Positions 7,047 through 16,296 of a stretch of 64,000 nucleotides of DNA are shown one piece after another. The notes beneath the pieces are model-generated. The model was not told the DNA's origin and did no database searches. It saw only the letters and a program-made list of their open reading frames with translations. The stretch covers positions 1 to 64,000 of the forward strand of contig JAFLCN010000008.1 of assembly GCA_017303555.1 (NCBI GenBank). The letters are read 5' to 3'. Made by a program: the position numbers and the translations under genes. The stretch comes from Planctomycetota bacterium. GTDB taxonomy: Bacteria; Planctomycetota; Phycisphaerae; Phycisphaerales; UBA1924. The number at the start of each line of letters is the position of its first letter. Within the stretch, counting starts at the first letter, position 1.

Positions 7047-9524
7047 ATGCAACACCGCGAATCCGCCTTCGCGTTGGAGAAGACACACAAGAGCGCCGCA
7101 AAGGTCGCGCGCCGTCGCCTCGTCGCTGAGTTTCTTGCCGCACTTGGCTACTTCTGGCTTCTCGCGGCGGTTGCGTCGCTCGCACTCGTGCTGCTCGCCA
7201 AGGTCGGATGGCTCCCGCAGATTGGGTGGTGGCTCTTTGCCGCTCTCGCCGGCGCGTCCATCATCGGGGCCGCCATCTCGGCTTCTCGTTCGGCCTGGTC
7301 TCCGGAGCGTTCCGCACGAGAGCTCGACCGATCTCTCCGCCTGAACAACACCCTTGGTTCCGCGCTCGAACTGCGCGATTCCGCCCGCGACGAAGAGCGA
7401 GCGTTCATCGCCGAACTCGCCTCCCGCGCAGAACAGCTCGCCGGTACGGCTCGCCACGAACACGCCGTTCGAATCCGGGTCGGCCCCGCCTGGTACGCCT
7501 GGCCGCTGGTTGCTGCGATCGCTTTCGCTAGCTTCGTGTGGATCCCCGAGCGTTCCGTTCGTGCCGCGGCAGAGGCCCGCAAGCGCGCGCAGGAAACCGG
7601 CGCTGCCGCGGCCGAGATCCGCGCGATCGCGAAGGCGGTCGAGGAATCGTCGGCGCGTCAAACACCCGATCCGCAGGCAAGCCCGCTCAACGAGAAGCTC
7701 TCTGAAATCGAGGAAGAGCTCGCGGCCGGCCGCTTGACGGCTCACGACGCCCGCGTCCGTACCGCCGAAGAGCTCGCCAGGCGAGCCGAATCGACCGAAT
7801 CCCGCGCACGCCGGACCGAGAGCTCGGTGGAAGAAGCGCGGCGAGCGCTCGCCCGCGCCGCCGAGCGTTCACGGCGCGCCGCTTCGCCCGAAGCCGCACG
7901 CCTCTCGGAAGCGCTGCGAAAAGGGGATCTGGAAGCTGCGGCTTCGGAACTCGACCGGCTGAGTCGTGGCGCGCCGTCTTCTGAGCGCGAGCAGGCGGCC
8001 CGCGAACTTGATCGGCTCGCGGAGAACCTGGGAGCGGAATCGACTGCTCCGAATGAAAGCGACAATCTCTCTTCGAGTCCGAAGCAGGATTCCGAGGCTG
8101 CGAGCCCGGAACAACTTCGCAAGGCGGCGGAGAACGCCGCGAACGACCTTCGTCAATCGCCTCAGAATTCGCCCGAATCGGCGCCGGCGCGTCCATCGAC
8201 AGATCAGCCGCCTCGGGCGAGTTCGCAGAAACCGGAAGAGCGCGAGCCAGCCAGAAATCCTGATGCTCCCTCTTCGCCCGGTGCGTCGCAGCCGCGTGAA
8301 CCGTCGAAACCGACCGGAGACGCCGATCCGACGAAGCCTGCGGACGAACGTCATCCGCCGCAGCCGAGCGCCAACGAAAAAACAAACTCGGCGACCGAAC
8401 AACCAAAGCCCTCGGAACAACCCAAGAACGAACCCAAAGGCAACGAGCAATCAAATCGGGGCGAGCAATCGAAGAAGGGTGATCAGTCGAAGCAGGGCGA
8501 GCAGTCGAAGGAAGGCGATCAGCCCCGGCAGCAACCGGGCGGTCGCCCAACCGAACAGTCCGCTCCAGAGCGCTCGGGTTCGCCAGATCAACAGCCCAGC
8601 CAACAGCCCAATCCGCAGCAGCCCGGATCGCAGCCTTCGCCCAACCAGCAGAACCAACAACAAACTCCGGGCGGCAAGAGCGAGCCGCAGAGCGGCCCGG
8701 CGCAGCAGCCTTCGAGCGGCCGTGAGCGTCCGCAATCGCGCGAGCAACCAGGTCAGAGCGGCGCAGAATCCCGGAACGCCGAGCGACCGCCGCAATCTGG
8801 CGGCCGCCCCGCGCAGAATTCCGGGAAGCGCCCCGCCCCTGAATCCTCGGCCCCTGCTCAGCAACCCGATCAAAGCGGATCGGGCACCGAATCACGCCAG
8901 CAGACTCAGCCCTCGGGTTCGCAGCCCGCGGGCGAGCAGTCATCGCCTCGGCAGCAGCCCGGCGCGACACAGAGCGGACAGCCAGATCCTCGCCCGGATT
9001 CCGGCCCTTCCGGCGGAGCGCAGCAACTCGCCCGCGACCTCCGTGAACTCTCCAAGCAGCGTCAGAACGCCCAGCAGCAGCGCGAAACCGCCCGAGGCCT
9101 GCGCGACCGAGCCGAGCAGATGCTCGAGAACGCATCGCCCGAAGAGCGTGCCCGCCTGCAGGAACTCGCCCGCCGCCTCGCAGATTCCGATCGCCCCAAT
9201 CCCGCCGGTTCGCCCGCGCCGTGGCGGGGCCCCACGCAAACATTCGATGCGCGGCCCGATCTCGAGACCAAGCCGCTCGACGATCGCCCCGCCGAACGCA
9301 CCATCGCCGAATGGCTGAGCGAACCCAAGCCCGGCGGTACGGCGCCGGCGGGTGCCGTTCCGGTCGATCAGTTCCAGCGAGCGCGCGAAAGCGCCAACCA
9401 GGCCATCGAGCAGCAATCCATCGCTCCGCATTACGCCGATCTGGTGAGGCGTGTTTTCAAGCGCTACGCCGAATCCGCACAAGCCCCGCAACCGCCCGGA
9501 AGCAGCGGGGGAGCGCCCAAGTGA
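7047..9524 (+). CDS. Membrane protein with a long Gln/Ser/Pro-rich region
   Basis: 825 residues. ATG 7047 (MQHRESAFALEKTHK) is chosen because upstream codons read through the inverted repeat. Three hydrophobic helices are visible: about residues 29-51, 57-78 and 150-167. Charged Arg/Glu/Ala coiled coil follows (about 170-320). About 300 residues of low-complexity Gln/Ser/Pro/Glu/Gly sequence (roughly 340-660) come next, then a helical C-terminus (LARDLRELSKQRQNAQQQRE onward). The layout resembles the large DUF4175-like membrane proteins of Gram-negative bacteria, but I cannot assign it. GTGA overlap with the VWA gene means the two are made together, so they probably form one envelope complex. 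Confidence 0.65.
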   Translation: MQHRESAFALEKTHKSAAKVARRRLVAEFLAALGYFWLLAAVASLALVLLAKVGWLPQIGWWLFAALAGASIIGAAISASRSAWSPERSARELDRSLRLNNTLGSALELRDSARDEERAFIAELASRAEQLAGTARHEHAVRIRVGPAWYAWPLVAAIAFASFVWIPERSVRAAAEARKRAQETGAAAAEIRAIAKAVEESSARQTPDPQASPLNEKLSEIEEELAAGRLTAHDARVRTAEELARRAESTESRARRTESSVEEARRALARAAERSRRAASPEAARLSEALRKGDLEAAASELDRLSRGAPSSEREQAARELDRLAENLGAESTAPNESDNLSSSPKQDSEAASPEQLRKAAENAANDLRQSPQNSPESAPARPSTDQPPRASSQKPEEREPARNPDAPSSPGASQPREPSKPTGDADPTKPADERHPPQPSANEKTNSATEQPKPSEQPKNEPKGNEQSNRGEQSKKGDQSKQGEQSKEGDQPRQQPGGRPTEQSAPERSGSPDQQPSQQPNPQQPGSQPSPNQQNQQQTPGGKSEPQSGPAQQPSSGRERPQSREQPGQSGAESRNAERPPQSGGRPAQNSGKRPAPESSAPAQQPDQSGSGTESRQQTQPSGSQPAGEQSSPRQQPGATQSGQPDPRPDSGPSGGAQQLARDLRELSKQRQNAQQQRETARGLRDRAEQMLENASPEERARLQELARRLADSDRPNPAGSPAPWRGPTQTFDARPDLETKPLDDRPAERTIAEWLSEPKPGGTAPAGAVPVDQFQRARESANQAIEQQSIAPHYADLVRRVFKRYAESAQAPQPPGSSGGAPK

Positions 9525-12500
9525 TCGGCGGCCACGCGATCTCGCTCGCCTCGGCTTTCGATCGCTGGCTCGATTCCGCTGGAATCTCCATCGAACGACC
9601 CTGGCTCTTCGCGCTCTTCCTCGGCGCCGCGATCATCATGGCTCTTTTCACGCGGGGCTTCGGGGTGATGAGCCGCACGCGTCGCGCCGTCTCGGCGCTC
9701 GTCCGCGCACTGCTCATTCTTCTCATCGCGCTGTGCATCGCCGGGGTCGGTTTCGTCCGCACCACCGATCGTCTCGCCGTCGTCGCCGTGGTTGACGCTT
9801 CCGATTCGGTGCGGCGCTTCGGCGCGCTCTCGGGCCGCGATTTCGCTTCACGAATTTCCGAGTATCTGCAGCGAGCGGGCGCCTCGCGCGGGCCCGACGA
9901 TCTTCTCGGCGTCGTCGTTTTCGATGGTCGCCCCGTCACGGCGATCGCGCCCACTTCCGCCCGCACCGGCGATCTCGCGTTCGAACCCCCCGGAGCCGAA
10001 GGCACCGATATCGAATCGGCGCTCCGCCTCGCGCGTGCCGTCATCCCGCCCGATGCCGCCGGCCGGCTCGTTCTCTTCAGCGACGGAAATCAAACACGCG
10101 GCAACGCCCAGGCCGCGGCACGCGAGTTCGCGTCTTCTTCCCGCGTCACTCCCGTCGAAGTCGTCCCGCTCACTTATCGCCTCGATGGCGAGGTCTATAT
10201 CTCCAATGTCGATGCCCCGGCTCAAGCACCCGCCGAATCGAGCGTGCGCCTCCGCGTCACGCTCTTCAGCACCGGGAAGTCCGCCGGCACGCTCCGCGTG
10301 CTCTCCGCGGATTCACAACAACTGCACGCGCAGCAGATCGAACTCGAGCCGGGTGAGAACGTGCGGACGCTCGATGTCCCGCTCGGCCCCGGACGGGTCC
10401 ACCGCTTCCGCGCCGTCTTTGAGCCGCAGACCGGTACCGACGGCAGGCCGATTGGCGACACGCTCGCCGAGAACAACGCCGCGACCGCCTTCACGCTCAC
10501 GCCCGGCACCGGCTCGGTGCTCATCGTCGAGGGCGATACCTCCGGTTCGCCCCCCTCTCCACTCGCCCGCACGCTCGCGGACGACGGTCTGAAGGTGCAG
10601 ACGCTCGCCGCCCGTCTGGTGCCGACCGATCCGCTCACGCTCCAGAATTACGACCTTGTCATTCTCGAGAACGTCGGAGCGGACGAGTTGCCCGAAACGG
10701 CGCAGCGCCTTCTCGCGGGGGCTGTGCGGGAGATGGGGATCGGGCTTGTCATGATCGGCGGACCGAACTCGTTCGGGGCCGGCGGATGGCGCAACACGCC
10801 CATCGAGCCCGTGCTCCCCGTGCTTCTCGATCTTCCCGAGCGCCTCGTCGAGCCCGAAGCAGCCGTTGTCTTTGTGCTCGATAATTCCGGCTCCATGCGC
10901 CGCTCGGTCATGGGTTCGTCGCGGAGCCAGCAGGAAATCGCCAATCAGGCCGCCGCGATGGCGCTCGGCGCGCTCGACCGGCGCGATCTTGTCGGCGTCA
11001 TCGCGTTCAACAGCAACTTCGGCGTCGTTCAGCCCCTCTCGCCCAACGCCGATCCTGCATCAACAGCCAGCGCCATCCTCTCGATCAGTCCCGGCGGCGG
11101 CACCAACCTCGCCCCGGCTCTCGTCGAGGCCGGACGCCAGCTCGATGCGAGCAAAGCCAAGAACAAGAGCATCATCGTCCTCACCGACGGCGTTTCGCAG
11201 GATCGCGACAGCCTCCCCGAGATCGCACGCGGCCTCTCGCGTCAGGGCATCCGCGTTTCCAGCATCGCCATCGGCGATGATGCCGATGTCAGCGGCCTCG
11301 AAGAGATCGCCAATCTCGGAGACGGCAAGTTCTACCAGGTGGTGAATCCGTCCGTTCTGCCGCGAATCTTCATGCGCGCCGTCCGCGTCATGCGATCTCC
11401 CCTTGTCCGCGAAGAACCCTTTCAACCCGTCGTGCTTCCTTCCGGCTCTCCGGCGACAATCGGCCTCGATACCCCGCCGGAACTTCTCGGCCTTTGCCTC
11501 ACGCAGCCCCGTCCCGATCCGACCGTCATCAACGCGATCGTCGCGCCAACCGGCGAGCCGGTCCTCAGTCATTGGCGCGTCGAACTCGGCCAGGTCGCGG
11601 CATTCACCTCCGACGCCGGCCAGTGGGCTGCGCGATGGATCGATTGGCCCGGCTATCGCCGCATGTGGACGCAGCTCGCACGCTCCATCGGACGCAGCCA
11701 GGCCACGGGTCGTTATTCGGCTCGGGCCGAGATTGTCGCCGACGAGCTCGTGCTCCACGCCGAACGCACGCCGGGCGAAACCGACGGGGCGACCGCACTT
11801 GCCGCGACAGTCTTTACGCCCGGGGGCTCGCAGATTCCGATCCGCCTCTCCGAAGTCGCCCCCGGTGTCTTCGAAGCCAGAACCCGAGTCACCGACGAGG
11901 GCGCGTACATCGCCGTCGTGCGTCCGATCCTCTCTTCCGGCTCCGCTCCTCCGGTCATCACCGGTGCCTCGCTCTTCGCCGGCCGCGAATGGCGAGACCT
12001 TGCATCCAATGACGAGTGGCTCGCATCGCTCGCCACGGTTTCAGGCGCGGCGGTCCACCCCCTTGAGCCCGAGCGGCCGTTCTCTTTCTTCGATCGTCGC
12101 GGCCTCCCGCCGCATCGATCGCGCACTCCGCTTTGGCCGGTCCTGCTCTTCTGGATCCCGTTTCTTTTTTTGCTCGATGTCGCCGTCCGGCGCATCGCCT
12201 GGGACCGCTGGTCATCGGAAGGCGGCGTCCGCGTTCCGGGTTCTTCCAGCCTCTCGGCCCTCCGAGGCACGGATCCAGAGCCCGAGCCGGACCTGTCCTA
12301 CCGGGGCGTGCAACTCTCTTCCGAAGACGCGGCACGCCTTGCAACCGAAGCCCGCGACCGAAGACGGGCTCAACGCATGGCGCCACCCGTAACCCCCTCA
12401 GTGCCCGCGGCGCCGCCCCCGGCAGTCCCCGCGTCGCCCGGCGAAGAACCGGATACAGCTCCGAAGACGGGCGGTGATTCCCTGCTCGCCGCGAAGCGCC

Positions 12501-12535
12501 GTGCCCGTGAGCGATTCAAAGACGATCAGCAGTGA
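9521..12535 (+). CDS. Large membrane protein with GATase-like and VWA domains
   Basis: 1004 residues. GTG 9521 overlaps the upstream TGA (GTGA), which fixes the start. Two transmembrane helices lie at about 28-44 and 56-75, followed by a first Rossmann/VWA-like segment (LAVVAVVDASDSVRRFG, about 83-99, with a DASDS MIDAS-like motif). A class-I glutamine-amidotransferase-like region comes next (GLVMIGGPNSFGAGGW, about 408-423, no catalytic Cys seen). A canonical VWA domain then carries DNSGS at 454-458 and TDG in IIVLTDGVSQDRD. A last helix is at about 870-892 and the C-terminus is charged and Pro-rich. VWA proteins of this build bind metal-dependent protein ligands at the membrane and often sit with MoxR ATPase and DUF58 genes, which are absent here. 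Confidence 0.8.
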   Translation: MIGGHAISLASAFDRWLDSAGISIERPWLFALFLGAAIIMALFTRGFGVMSRTRRAVSALVRALLILLIALCIAGVGFVRTTDRLAVVAVVDASDSVRRFGALSGRDFASRISEYLQRAGASRGPDDLLGVVVFDGRPVTAIAPTSARTGDLAFEPPGAEGTDIESALRLARAVIPPDAAGRLVLFSDGNQTRGNAQAAAREFASSSRVTPVEVVPLTYRLDGEVYISNVDAPAQAPAESSVRLRVTLFSTGKSAGTLRVLSADSQQLHAQQIELEPGENVRTLDVPLGPGRVHRFRAVFEPQTGTDGRPIGDTLAENNAATAFTLTPGTGSVLIVEGDTSGSPPSPLARTLADDGLKVQTLAARLVPTDPLTLQNYDLVILENVGADELPETAQRLLAGAVREMGIGLVMIGGPNSFGAGGWRNTPIEPVLPVLLDLPERLVEPEAAVVFVLDNSGSMRRSVMGSSRSQQEIANQAAAMALGALDRRDLVGVIAFNSNFGVVQPLSPNADPASTASAILSISPGGGTNLAPALVEAGRQLDASKAKNKSIIVLTDGVSQDRDSLPEIARGLSRQGIRVSSIAIGDDADVSGLEEIANLGDGKFYQVVNPSVLPRIFMRAVRVMRSPLVREEPFQPVVLPSGSPATIGLDTPPELLGLCLTQPRPDPTVINAIVAPTGEPVLSHWRVELGQVAAFTSDAGQWAARWIDWPGYRRMWTQLARSIGRSQATGRYSARAEIVADELVLHAERTPGETDGATALAATVFTPGGSQIPIRLSEVAPGVFEARTRVTDEGAYIAVVRPILSSGSAPPVITGASLFAGREWRDLASNDEWLASLATVSGAAVHPLEPERPFSFFDRRGLPPHRSRTPLWPVLLFWIPFLFLLDVAVRRIAWDRWSSEGGVRVPGSSSLSALRGTDPEPEPDLSYRGVQLSSEDAARLATEARDRRRAQRMAPPVTPSVPAAPPPAVPASPGEEPDTAPKTGGDSLLAAKRRARERFKDDQQ

Positions 12536-12866
12536 CTCGCTCGAGTATTCCCGATTGCGTTGAAATCTGCTTGTTCTCCGCTTGTTGCCAGAGGGTGCGA
12601 GCAACTGTGCCCGGCACTTCGTTCGGGATTCTCCGGCAAGCGTGCGTCGGTCCCGCGGGTCTGTTTCATCGCCGCGGCGAATGAACGGGAAATCGAGCTT
12701 CGCGCGTTCCGATCGCTTCCGTACGAGAACTCGGATGCGCCGGCACGCGAGCGAATCACGGGTGCGCCGGGAATCGCCGGCTCAAAAAGTAAAACGAGCC
12801 GCCCGGGGTACGGGCGGCTCGTCGGAAAGTTCAAGGAACGCTGTCTACACCACAGCGTCAGGCTGA
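12536..12866. other. Non-coding gap between VWA protein and PEP-CTERM-like gene
   Basis: 331 bp between convergent genes. Apart from the terminator at 12783-12822 I see no ORF with coding character, no repeat family member and no RNA gene. Confidence 0.5.
12783..12822 (-). terminator. Rho-independent terminator of the PEP-CTERM-like gene
   Basis: 12-bp perfect stem (12794-12805 with 12811-12822, 5-nt loop) starting 45 bp after the stop codon. Read on the minus strand it is followed by TTTTACTTTTT, so it is a textbook intrinsic terminator for the gene at 12867-13556. Confidence 0.88.
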
Positions 12867-13556
12867 TTAGGCGCGACGGCGGCGAGCGGCGATCAGACCG
12901 CCGAGGCCGACGAGGGCGAGTGAGCCGGGGGTCGGGACGACCACGGCCGTGTTGCCGGTGAACGAGCTGTTCGCCGAGAAGTCATTGAAGATCTTCGTGG
13001 TGGGGTCGAACAGCGGGCCGCCGCCGGCGGTCAGGATGTTCGTGAGGGTGAACACCGCTTCCTGCGGGTTGGCCGGAACGCGGCCCGGAGCGAGCAGGGC
13101 GTTCAGAGCCGAACCGAAGGTGTAAGCAAAGCCGGTCTGATCCGAGAAGAGGATCGAGTTCGTGCCGCCGACGCGGACGAAGGAACCGGTCATCGAGTCA
13201 CCGCGGAGGATCATGTTGCCGCCCGAGTCGGTCACGATGAAGTAACCGTCAACGTTCGCGGTCGTGACGCCGCCGAGGGTCGTCGCGGCGCTGATCTTGA
13301 GGTTCAGCTCAAGGTGCGCGTTCGTAAACGTGTTCTGGAACGGGGCCGGCTCGGACGATCCGTCCACGATGAACGAGATCGGAACCGCCATGTTGTACGT
13401 GATGAGGCCGACGCCCGCGCCGCCGCCGTTGGCGACGTTGGTCACCGGGCGGATGCCCAGGCCCGGGTCAGCAAACGAGAAAGCCAGATCGGCCTGCGCC
13501 GCGCCCGCGAGCGCAAATGCCGCCATAGCAGCCGAGATCTTCAGAACGTTCTTCAC
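12867..13556 (-). CDS. Exported protein with PEP-CTERM-like sorting tail
   Basis: 229 residues from GTG 13556 with an AGAGAGG ribosome site. The signal peptide is MKNVLKISAAMAAFALAGAA (cleavage after QA). The mature part is Gly/Thr/Asn-rich beta-type sequence. The C-terminus is VPTPGSLALVGLGGLIAARR plus more Arg, a short Pro motif, one hydrophobic helix and an Arg cluster. This is the tripartite PEP-CTERM layout, in which an exosortase cleaves and anchors the protein at the cell surface. The motif is P-T-P-G-S rather than strict PEP, as is common in Planctomycetota. It is monocistronic with its own terminator. Its function is unknown, probably surface or matrix material. Confidence 0.82.
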   Translation of the reverse strand: MKNVLKISAAMAAFALAGAAQADLAFSFADPGLGIRPVTNVANGGGAGVGLITYNMAVPISFIVDGSSEPAPFQNTFTNAHLELNLKISAATTLGGVTTANVDGYFIVTDSGGNMILRGDSMTGSFVRVGGTNSILFSDQTGFAYTFGSALNALLAPGRVPANPQEAVFTLTNILTAGGGPLFDPTTKIFNDFSANSSFTGNTAVVVPTPGSLALVGLGGLIAARRRRA

Positions 13557-13814
13557 AGCGAACCTCTCTTCCCTTAAACCTTGGAGCAGATCGCACGCGC
13601 CAACATCGCGCAGCTACGACCGATTACCCCGCGACCGCGCACTGCAGTCGCTCCAAACAGAACATGCCTCAGGAATTACCCGATGCCAGCAAAGCGGACA
13701 AAAAAGTTCCGATTTTGCCGACTTGGCGGCGCACAACGCCTGCAACGGCCCCGCAAGGCCCGAAATCACCCCGGAACCCCCGATTTTCGCGTTCTTCTCA
13801 AGAAGGGCATAAAG

Positions 13815-13830
13815 TCAACCAAATGGTTGA
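13815..13830. promoter_or_regulatory. Dyad overlapping the ArsR-type start codon (operator candidate)
   Basis: TCAACCA-AA-TGGTTGA is a perfect 7-bp dyad with a 2-nt centre, and the ATG of the regulator lies inside it. ArsR-family repressors bind such imperfect palindromes in their own promoter region. The position over the start codon is unusual and could instead reflect a leaderless transcript or translational control. Confidence 0.4.
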
Positions 13831-14209
13831 TCTTGCAGAACGTCGCCTGAGCCTCGTCTTTGCCGCCCTCTCGGACCCCGGTCGGCGATGGATCGTCAAG
13901 CGTCTCGCACAGGCCGCGCCGCTCTCACCCAGCGACTTCACACGCCACCTCCACATGTCGCTTCAGGGCGTCACCAAGCACATCGCCATTCTCGAGCGCG
14001 CCGGCATCATCCGGCGCGAAAAACGCGGACGCAGGCGTCTGCTCTTTCTCGAATTGACGACGCTCCGGGCCGCGGGCGCATGGATCGAGCTCTACCGATC
14101 TGCCGGAGAACATCTGCCCGCCGCGGCACACGCAGGCCACTCATCTCCGGTCCATCCGCACGCCCATCCGCCGGTTTCGCCGCGTGCAACCCATCCAGGT
14201 GGGCGCTGA
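13823..14209 (+). CDS. ArsR-type winged-helix transcriptional regulator
   Basis: 128 residues. ATG 13823 (MVDLAERRLSLVFAALSDPG) is the family-typical start, because FAALSDPxRR begins the first helix of ArsR proteins. The recognition region is LSPSDFTRHLHMSLQGVTKH followed by the wing IIRREKRGRRRLLFLEL. The domain fills residues 1-95. The tail is His-rich (AAAHAGHSSPVHPHAHPP) and might bind metal, but no classical ArsR Cys motif is present. This subgroup is often cotranscribed with a SRPBCC/START-domain gene, which is not found here. It is convergent with miaB. Confidence 0.8.
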   Translation: MVDLAERRLSLVFAALSDPGRRWIVKRLAQAAPLSPSDFTRHLHMSLQGVTKHIAILERAGIIRREKRGRRRLLFLELTTLRAAGAWIELYRSAGEHLPAAAHAGHSSPVHPHAHPPVSPRATHPGGR

Positions 14210-14282
14210 CATTCTTCAGCACCCTTTCGGGTCGTCTCACCGGTGTGACGAATGAGAGCTCGGGGGCATGCCGCCCAACGAT

Positions 14283-16007
14283 TCAGACCACGCTGCCGAA
14301 CAGCGAAAGCCCGTGGACCCGCTCGATCCGCACGTTCAGGAACGACCCCGAAGGATCTCGCCCGCCCGCCGGCCGATCGAACAGCACGATCAGATCCGTA
14401 TCGGTCCGCCCGCCGAACTGCACCGGCCGCGGATCCGCGCTGCCTTCGGTGCTCGATCCGGCCGGATCGCCCGTTTCGTTGCCGCAACCGGCATCGGAAC
14501 ATCCGCCATCTTCGTTGCTTTCTTGTCCGCCGATCGTGAGCGTCACCAGGTTCCCCGGTTTGGCGGCACGTTTGCGACGCTTCTCCTCGCGCTGGCTGGG
14601 GCCTTCCACGAAAACCTCCAGCACGCTCCCCACGCTCTCGCGGGCCACTTCTTCACCGATCCGGTTCTGCAGGGCGAGAAGCTCGTTGTTCCGCCGGCGC
14701 TTGGTGCTCTCGGGCACATCGTCGGCCAGCTTGTCGATCGCGACGGTCCCCGGCCGGGGCGAGTACTTAAAAATGAAGCTGTTCTTGTACCGCGAACGCT
14801 CCAGAAGCTGCTTCGTCGCCTCGAAATCTTCATCCGTCTCGGTCGGGAATCCGACGATGAAATCGCCCGAAAGCCCCAGGGGCCGCCCGATCTCCGGCTG
14901 GTGCAGAAAACTCCGCGCCCGGTCGACAAACTCCAGGTACTCCGAAACCGTGTACCCGCGGTTCATCAGCTTGAGAATCCGGTCCGACCCCGACTGCGCC
15001 GGCGCGTGCAAATAGCGGCAGATCCTGGGGTGGTCCCGCATCGCCTCCATCACATCGTCGCCGAAGTCGCGTGGATAGCTCGTCACGAACCGCAAACGCC
15101 TGATTTCGGGCACTTTTTCGTGAATCTCCGAAAGCAGATCCGCAAAGGTCGTCGTTGAATCGCCCGCGAACGGATCGCGCCGATGACCGTTCGCACCGCC
15201 CGCAAAGCTCCGTCCCTTCTGGGGCTGGACAAGACCGTTCACCGTCACGGCGGCGCCGTGCTCGAATCGGTAGTGATTGACAGTTTGGCCGAGCAGCGTC
15301 ACCTCGATCACGCCCGAGTCCGCGAGCCGCTTGCATTCCTCGATGATGTGCTCGGGGGGACGGTGGATCTCGGCCCCGCGTGTGAACGGCACCACGCAAT
15401 ACGTACAGAACTTGTTGCACCCGCGCGTGATCCGCACGTACGCGCTGCGTCCGTGCGATTGGTTGGGATCGATCGGCGAGATCGCGCGCGAAAGATCCAG
15501 CATTTCCAGCGAATCTTCGGCCGCTGCCAGCGTGCCGCTCCGGCGCGATGAACTCCCCTGGAGCGCGACCTGATTCGCCGAAATCACACGGTTTTCGCCG
15601 GGGAAATTGGAATCCGGAAGCGGATTTGCCGCGAGCGACGTGTTCGTCCGGACCGCGTTGTCGAGCAGCCGGGGCAGCTTGTCCAATTCCGCCGGCCCGA
15701 CGAGCACATCGACCACCGGCATCCGCTGGATCAGCGCCGTCCCGTCTCGCTCCGCCAGGCACCCGAGCACACCAACCACCAGCGACGGATCGTCCTTTTT
15801 CCGAAGCGTCATCTCGCCGAGTCGCGACCAGACCTTCTGTTCCGCCCGTTCGCGCACCGAGCACGTGTTATAGAGGATGACCTCTGCGCCGGCGGGGTCG
15901 CTGGTGAACTGGTACCCGAGGGCGCGAAGCTGCCCTGTGACAAGCTCCGAATCGAGCTCGTTCATCTGGCAACCGAAAGTCTCGATGTACACACGTTTAG
16001 AGGCCAT
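14283..16007 (-). CDS. miaB: tRNA-2-methylthio-N6-dimethylallyladenosine synthase
   Basis: 574 residues. A radical-SAM methylthiotransferase that adds the ms2 group to i6A37 of tRNAs reading UNN codons. It starts at ATG 16007 (MASKRVYIETFGCQMNELDS); the open frame further upstream reads the G-rich tract and is not coding. The N-terminal UPF0004 domain has Cys in FGCQMN, YNTCSVRE and GVLGCLAERDG. The radical-SAM cluster CNKFCTYC lies about residue 195, and the C-terminal TRAM domain is split. It is about 100 residues longer than usual: one insert precedes the SAM motif (AAAEDSLEML region) and a Cys/Asp/Ser-rich insert (GGCSDAGCGN) sits in the TRAM domain. Confidence 0.93.
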   Translation of the reverse strand: MASKRVYIETFGCQMNELDSELVTGQLRALGYQFTSDPAGAEVILYNTCSVRERAEQKVWSRLGEMTLRKKDDPSLVVGVLGCLAERDGTALIQRMPVVDVLVGPAELDKLPRLLDNAVRTNTSLAANPLPDSNFPGENRVISANQVALQGSSSRRSGTLAAAEDSLEMLDLSRAISPIDPNQSHGRSAYVRITRGCNKFCTYCVVPFTRGAEIHRPPEHIIEECKRLADSGVIEVTLLGQTVNHYRFEHGAAVTVNGLVQPQKGRSFAGGANGHRRDPFAGDSTTTFADLLSEIHEKVPEIRRLRFVTSYPRDFGDDVMEAMRDHPRICRYLHAPAQSGSDRILKLMNRGYTVSEYLEFVDRARSFLHQPEIGRPLGLSGDFIVGFPTETDEDFEATKQLLERSRYKNSFIFKYSPRPGTVAIDKLADDVPESTKRRRNNELLALQNRIGEEVARESVGSVLEVFVEGPSQREEKRRKRAAKPGNLVTLTIGGQESNEDGGCSDAGCGNETGDPAGSSTEGSADPRPVQFGGRTDTDLIVLFDRPAGGRDPSGSFLNVRIERVHGLSLFGSVV

Positions 16008-16072
16008 GCAGGGCAAGCGTATGAGCCGCGTCGGACGATCGCCCCCGAGATCGCGGACGCGCAACAGGGAAT

Positions 16073-16135
16073 GGTGAGGAGGGAAGAAGGTGGGGAGGTG
16101 GGGAGGTGGGGAGGTGAAGAGGTGGGGAGGTGAAG
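16073..16135 (+). repeat. G-rich GGGGAGGT tandem tract
   Basis: Imperfect tandem copies of GGGGAGGTG interspersed with AGGTGAAG units. They lie between the divergent miaB and histidine-kinase starts. The G-runs could form a quadruplex in single-stranded DNA or RNA. The opposite strand is a C/T tract. It is likely a member of a planctomycete-type dispersed simple repeat rather than a coding sequence. Confidence 0.6.
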
Positions 16136-16296
16136 CGAGCAAGAAACAGGGTGAACGCGGGGCGTGCCGACGGGCCCACTCACCTCCCTGCACCCTCAGC
16201 TCTTTCCCTCCTCTCACAACGCTCCACACAGCACGCCCCGTACGCAACGCTTCTCCCGGATCCTTCTCCCCCGACCGCCTCCCCATACCCTCCCCT

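Noticed and set aside
7687..9243. Long minus-strand frame opposite the Q/S/P-rich gene
   Set aside because: Arg/Ala-rich shadow of a low-complexity high-GC gene. No start context, no domain.
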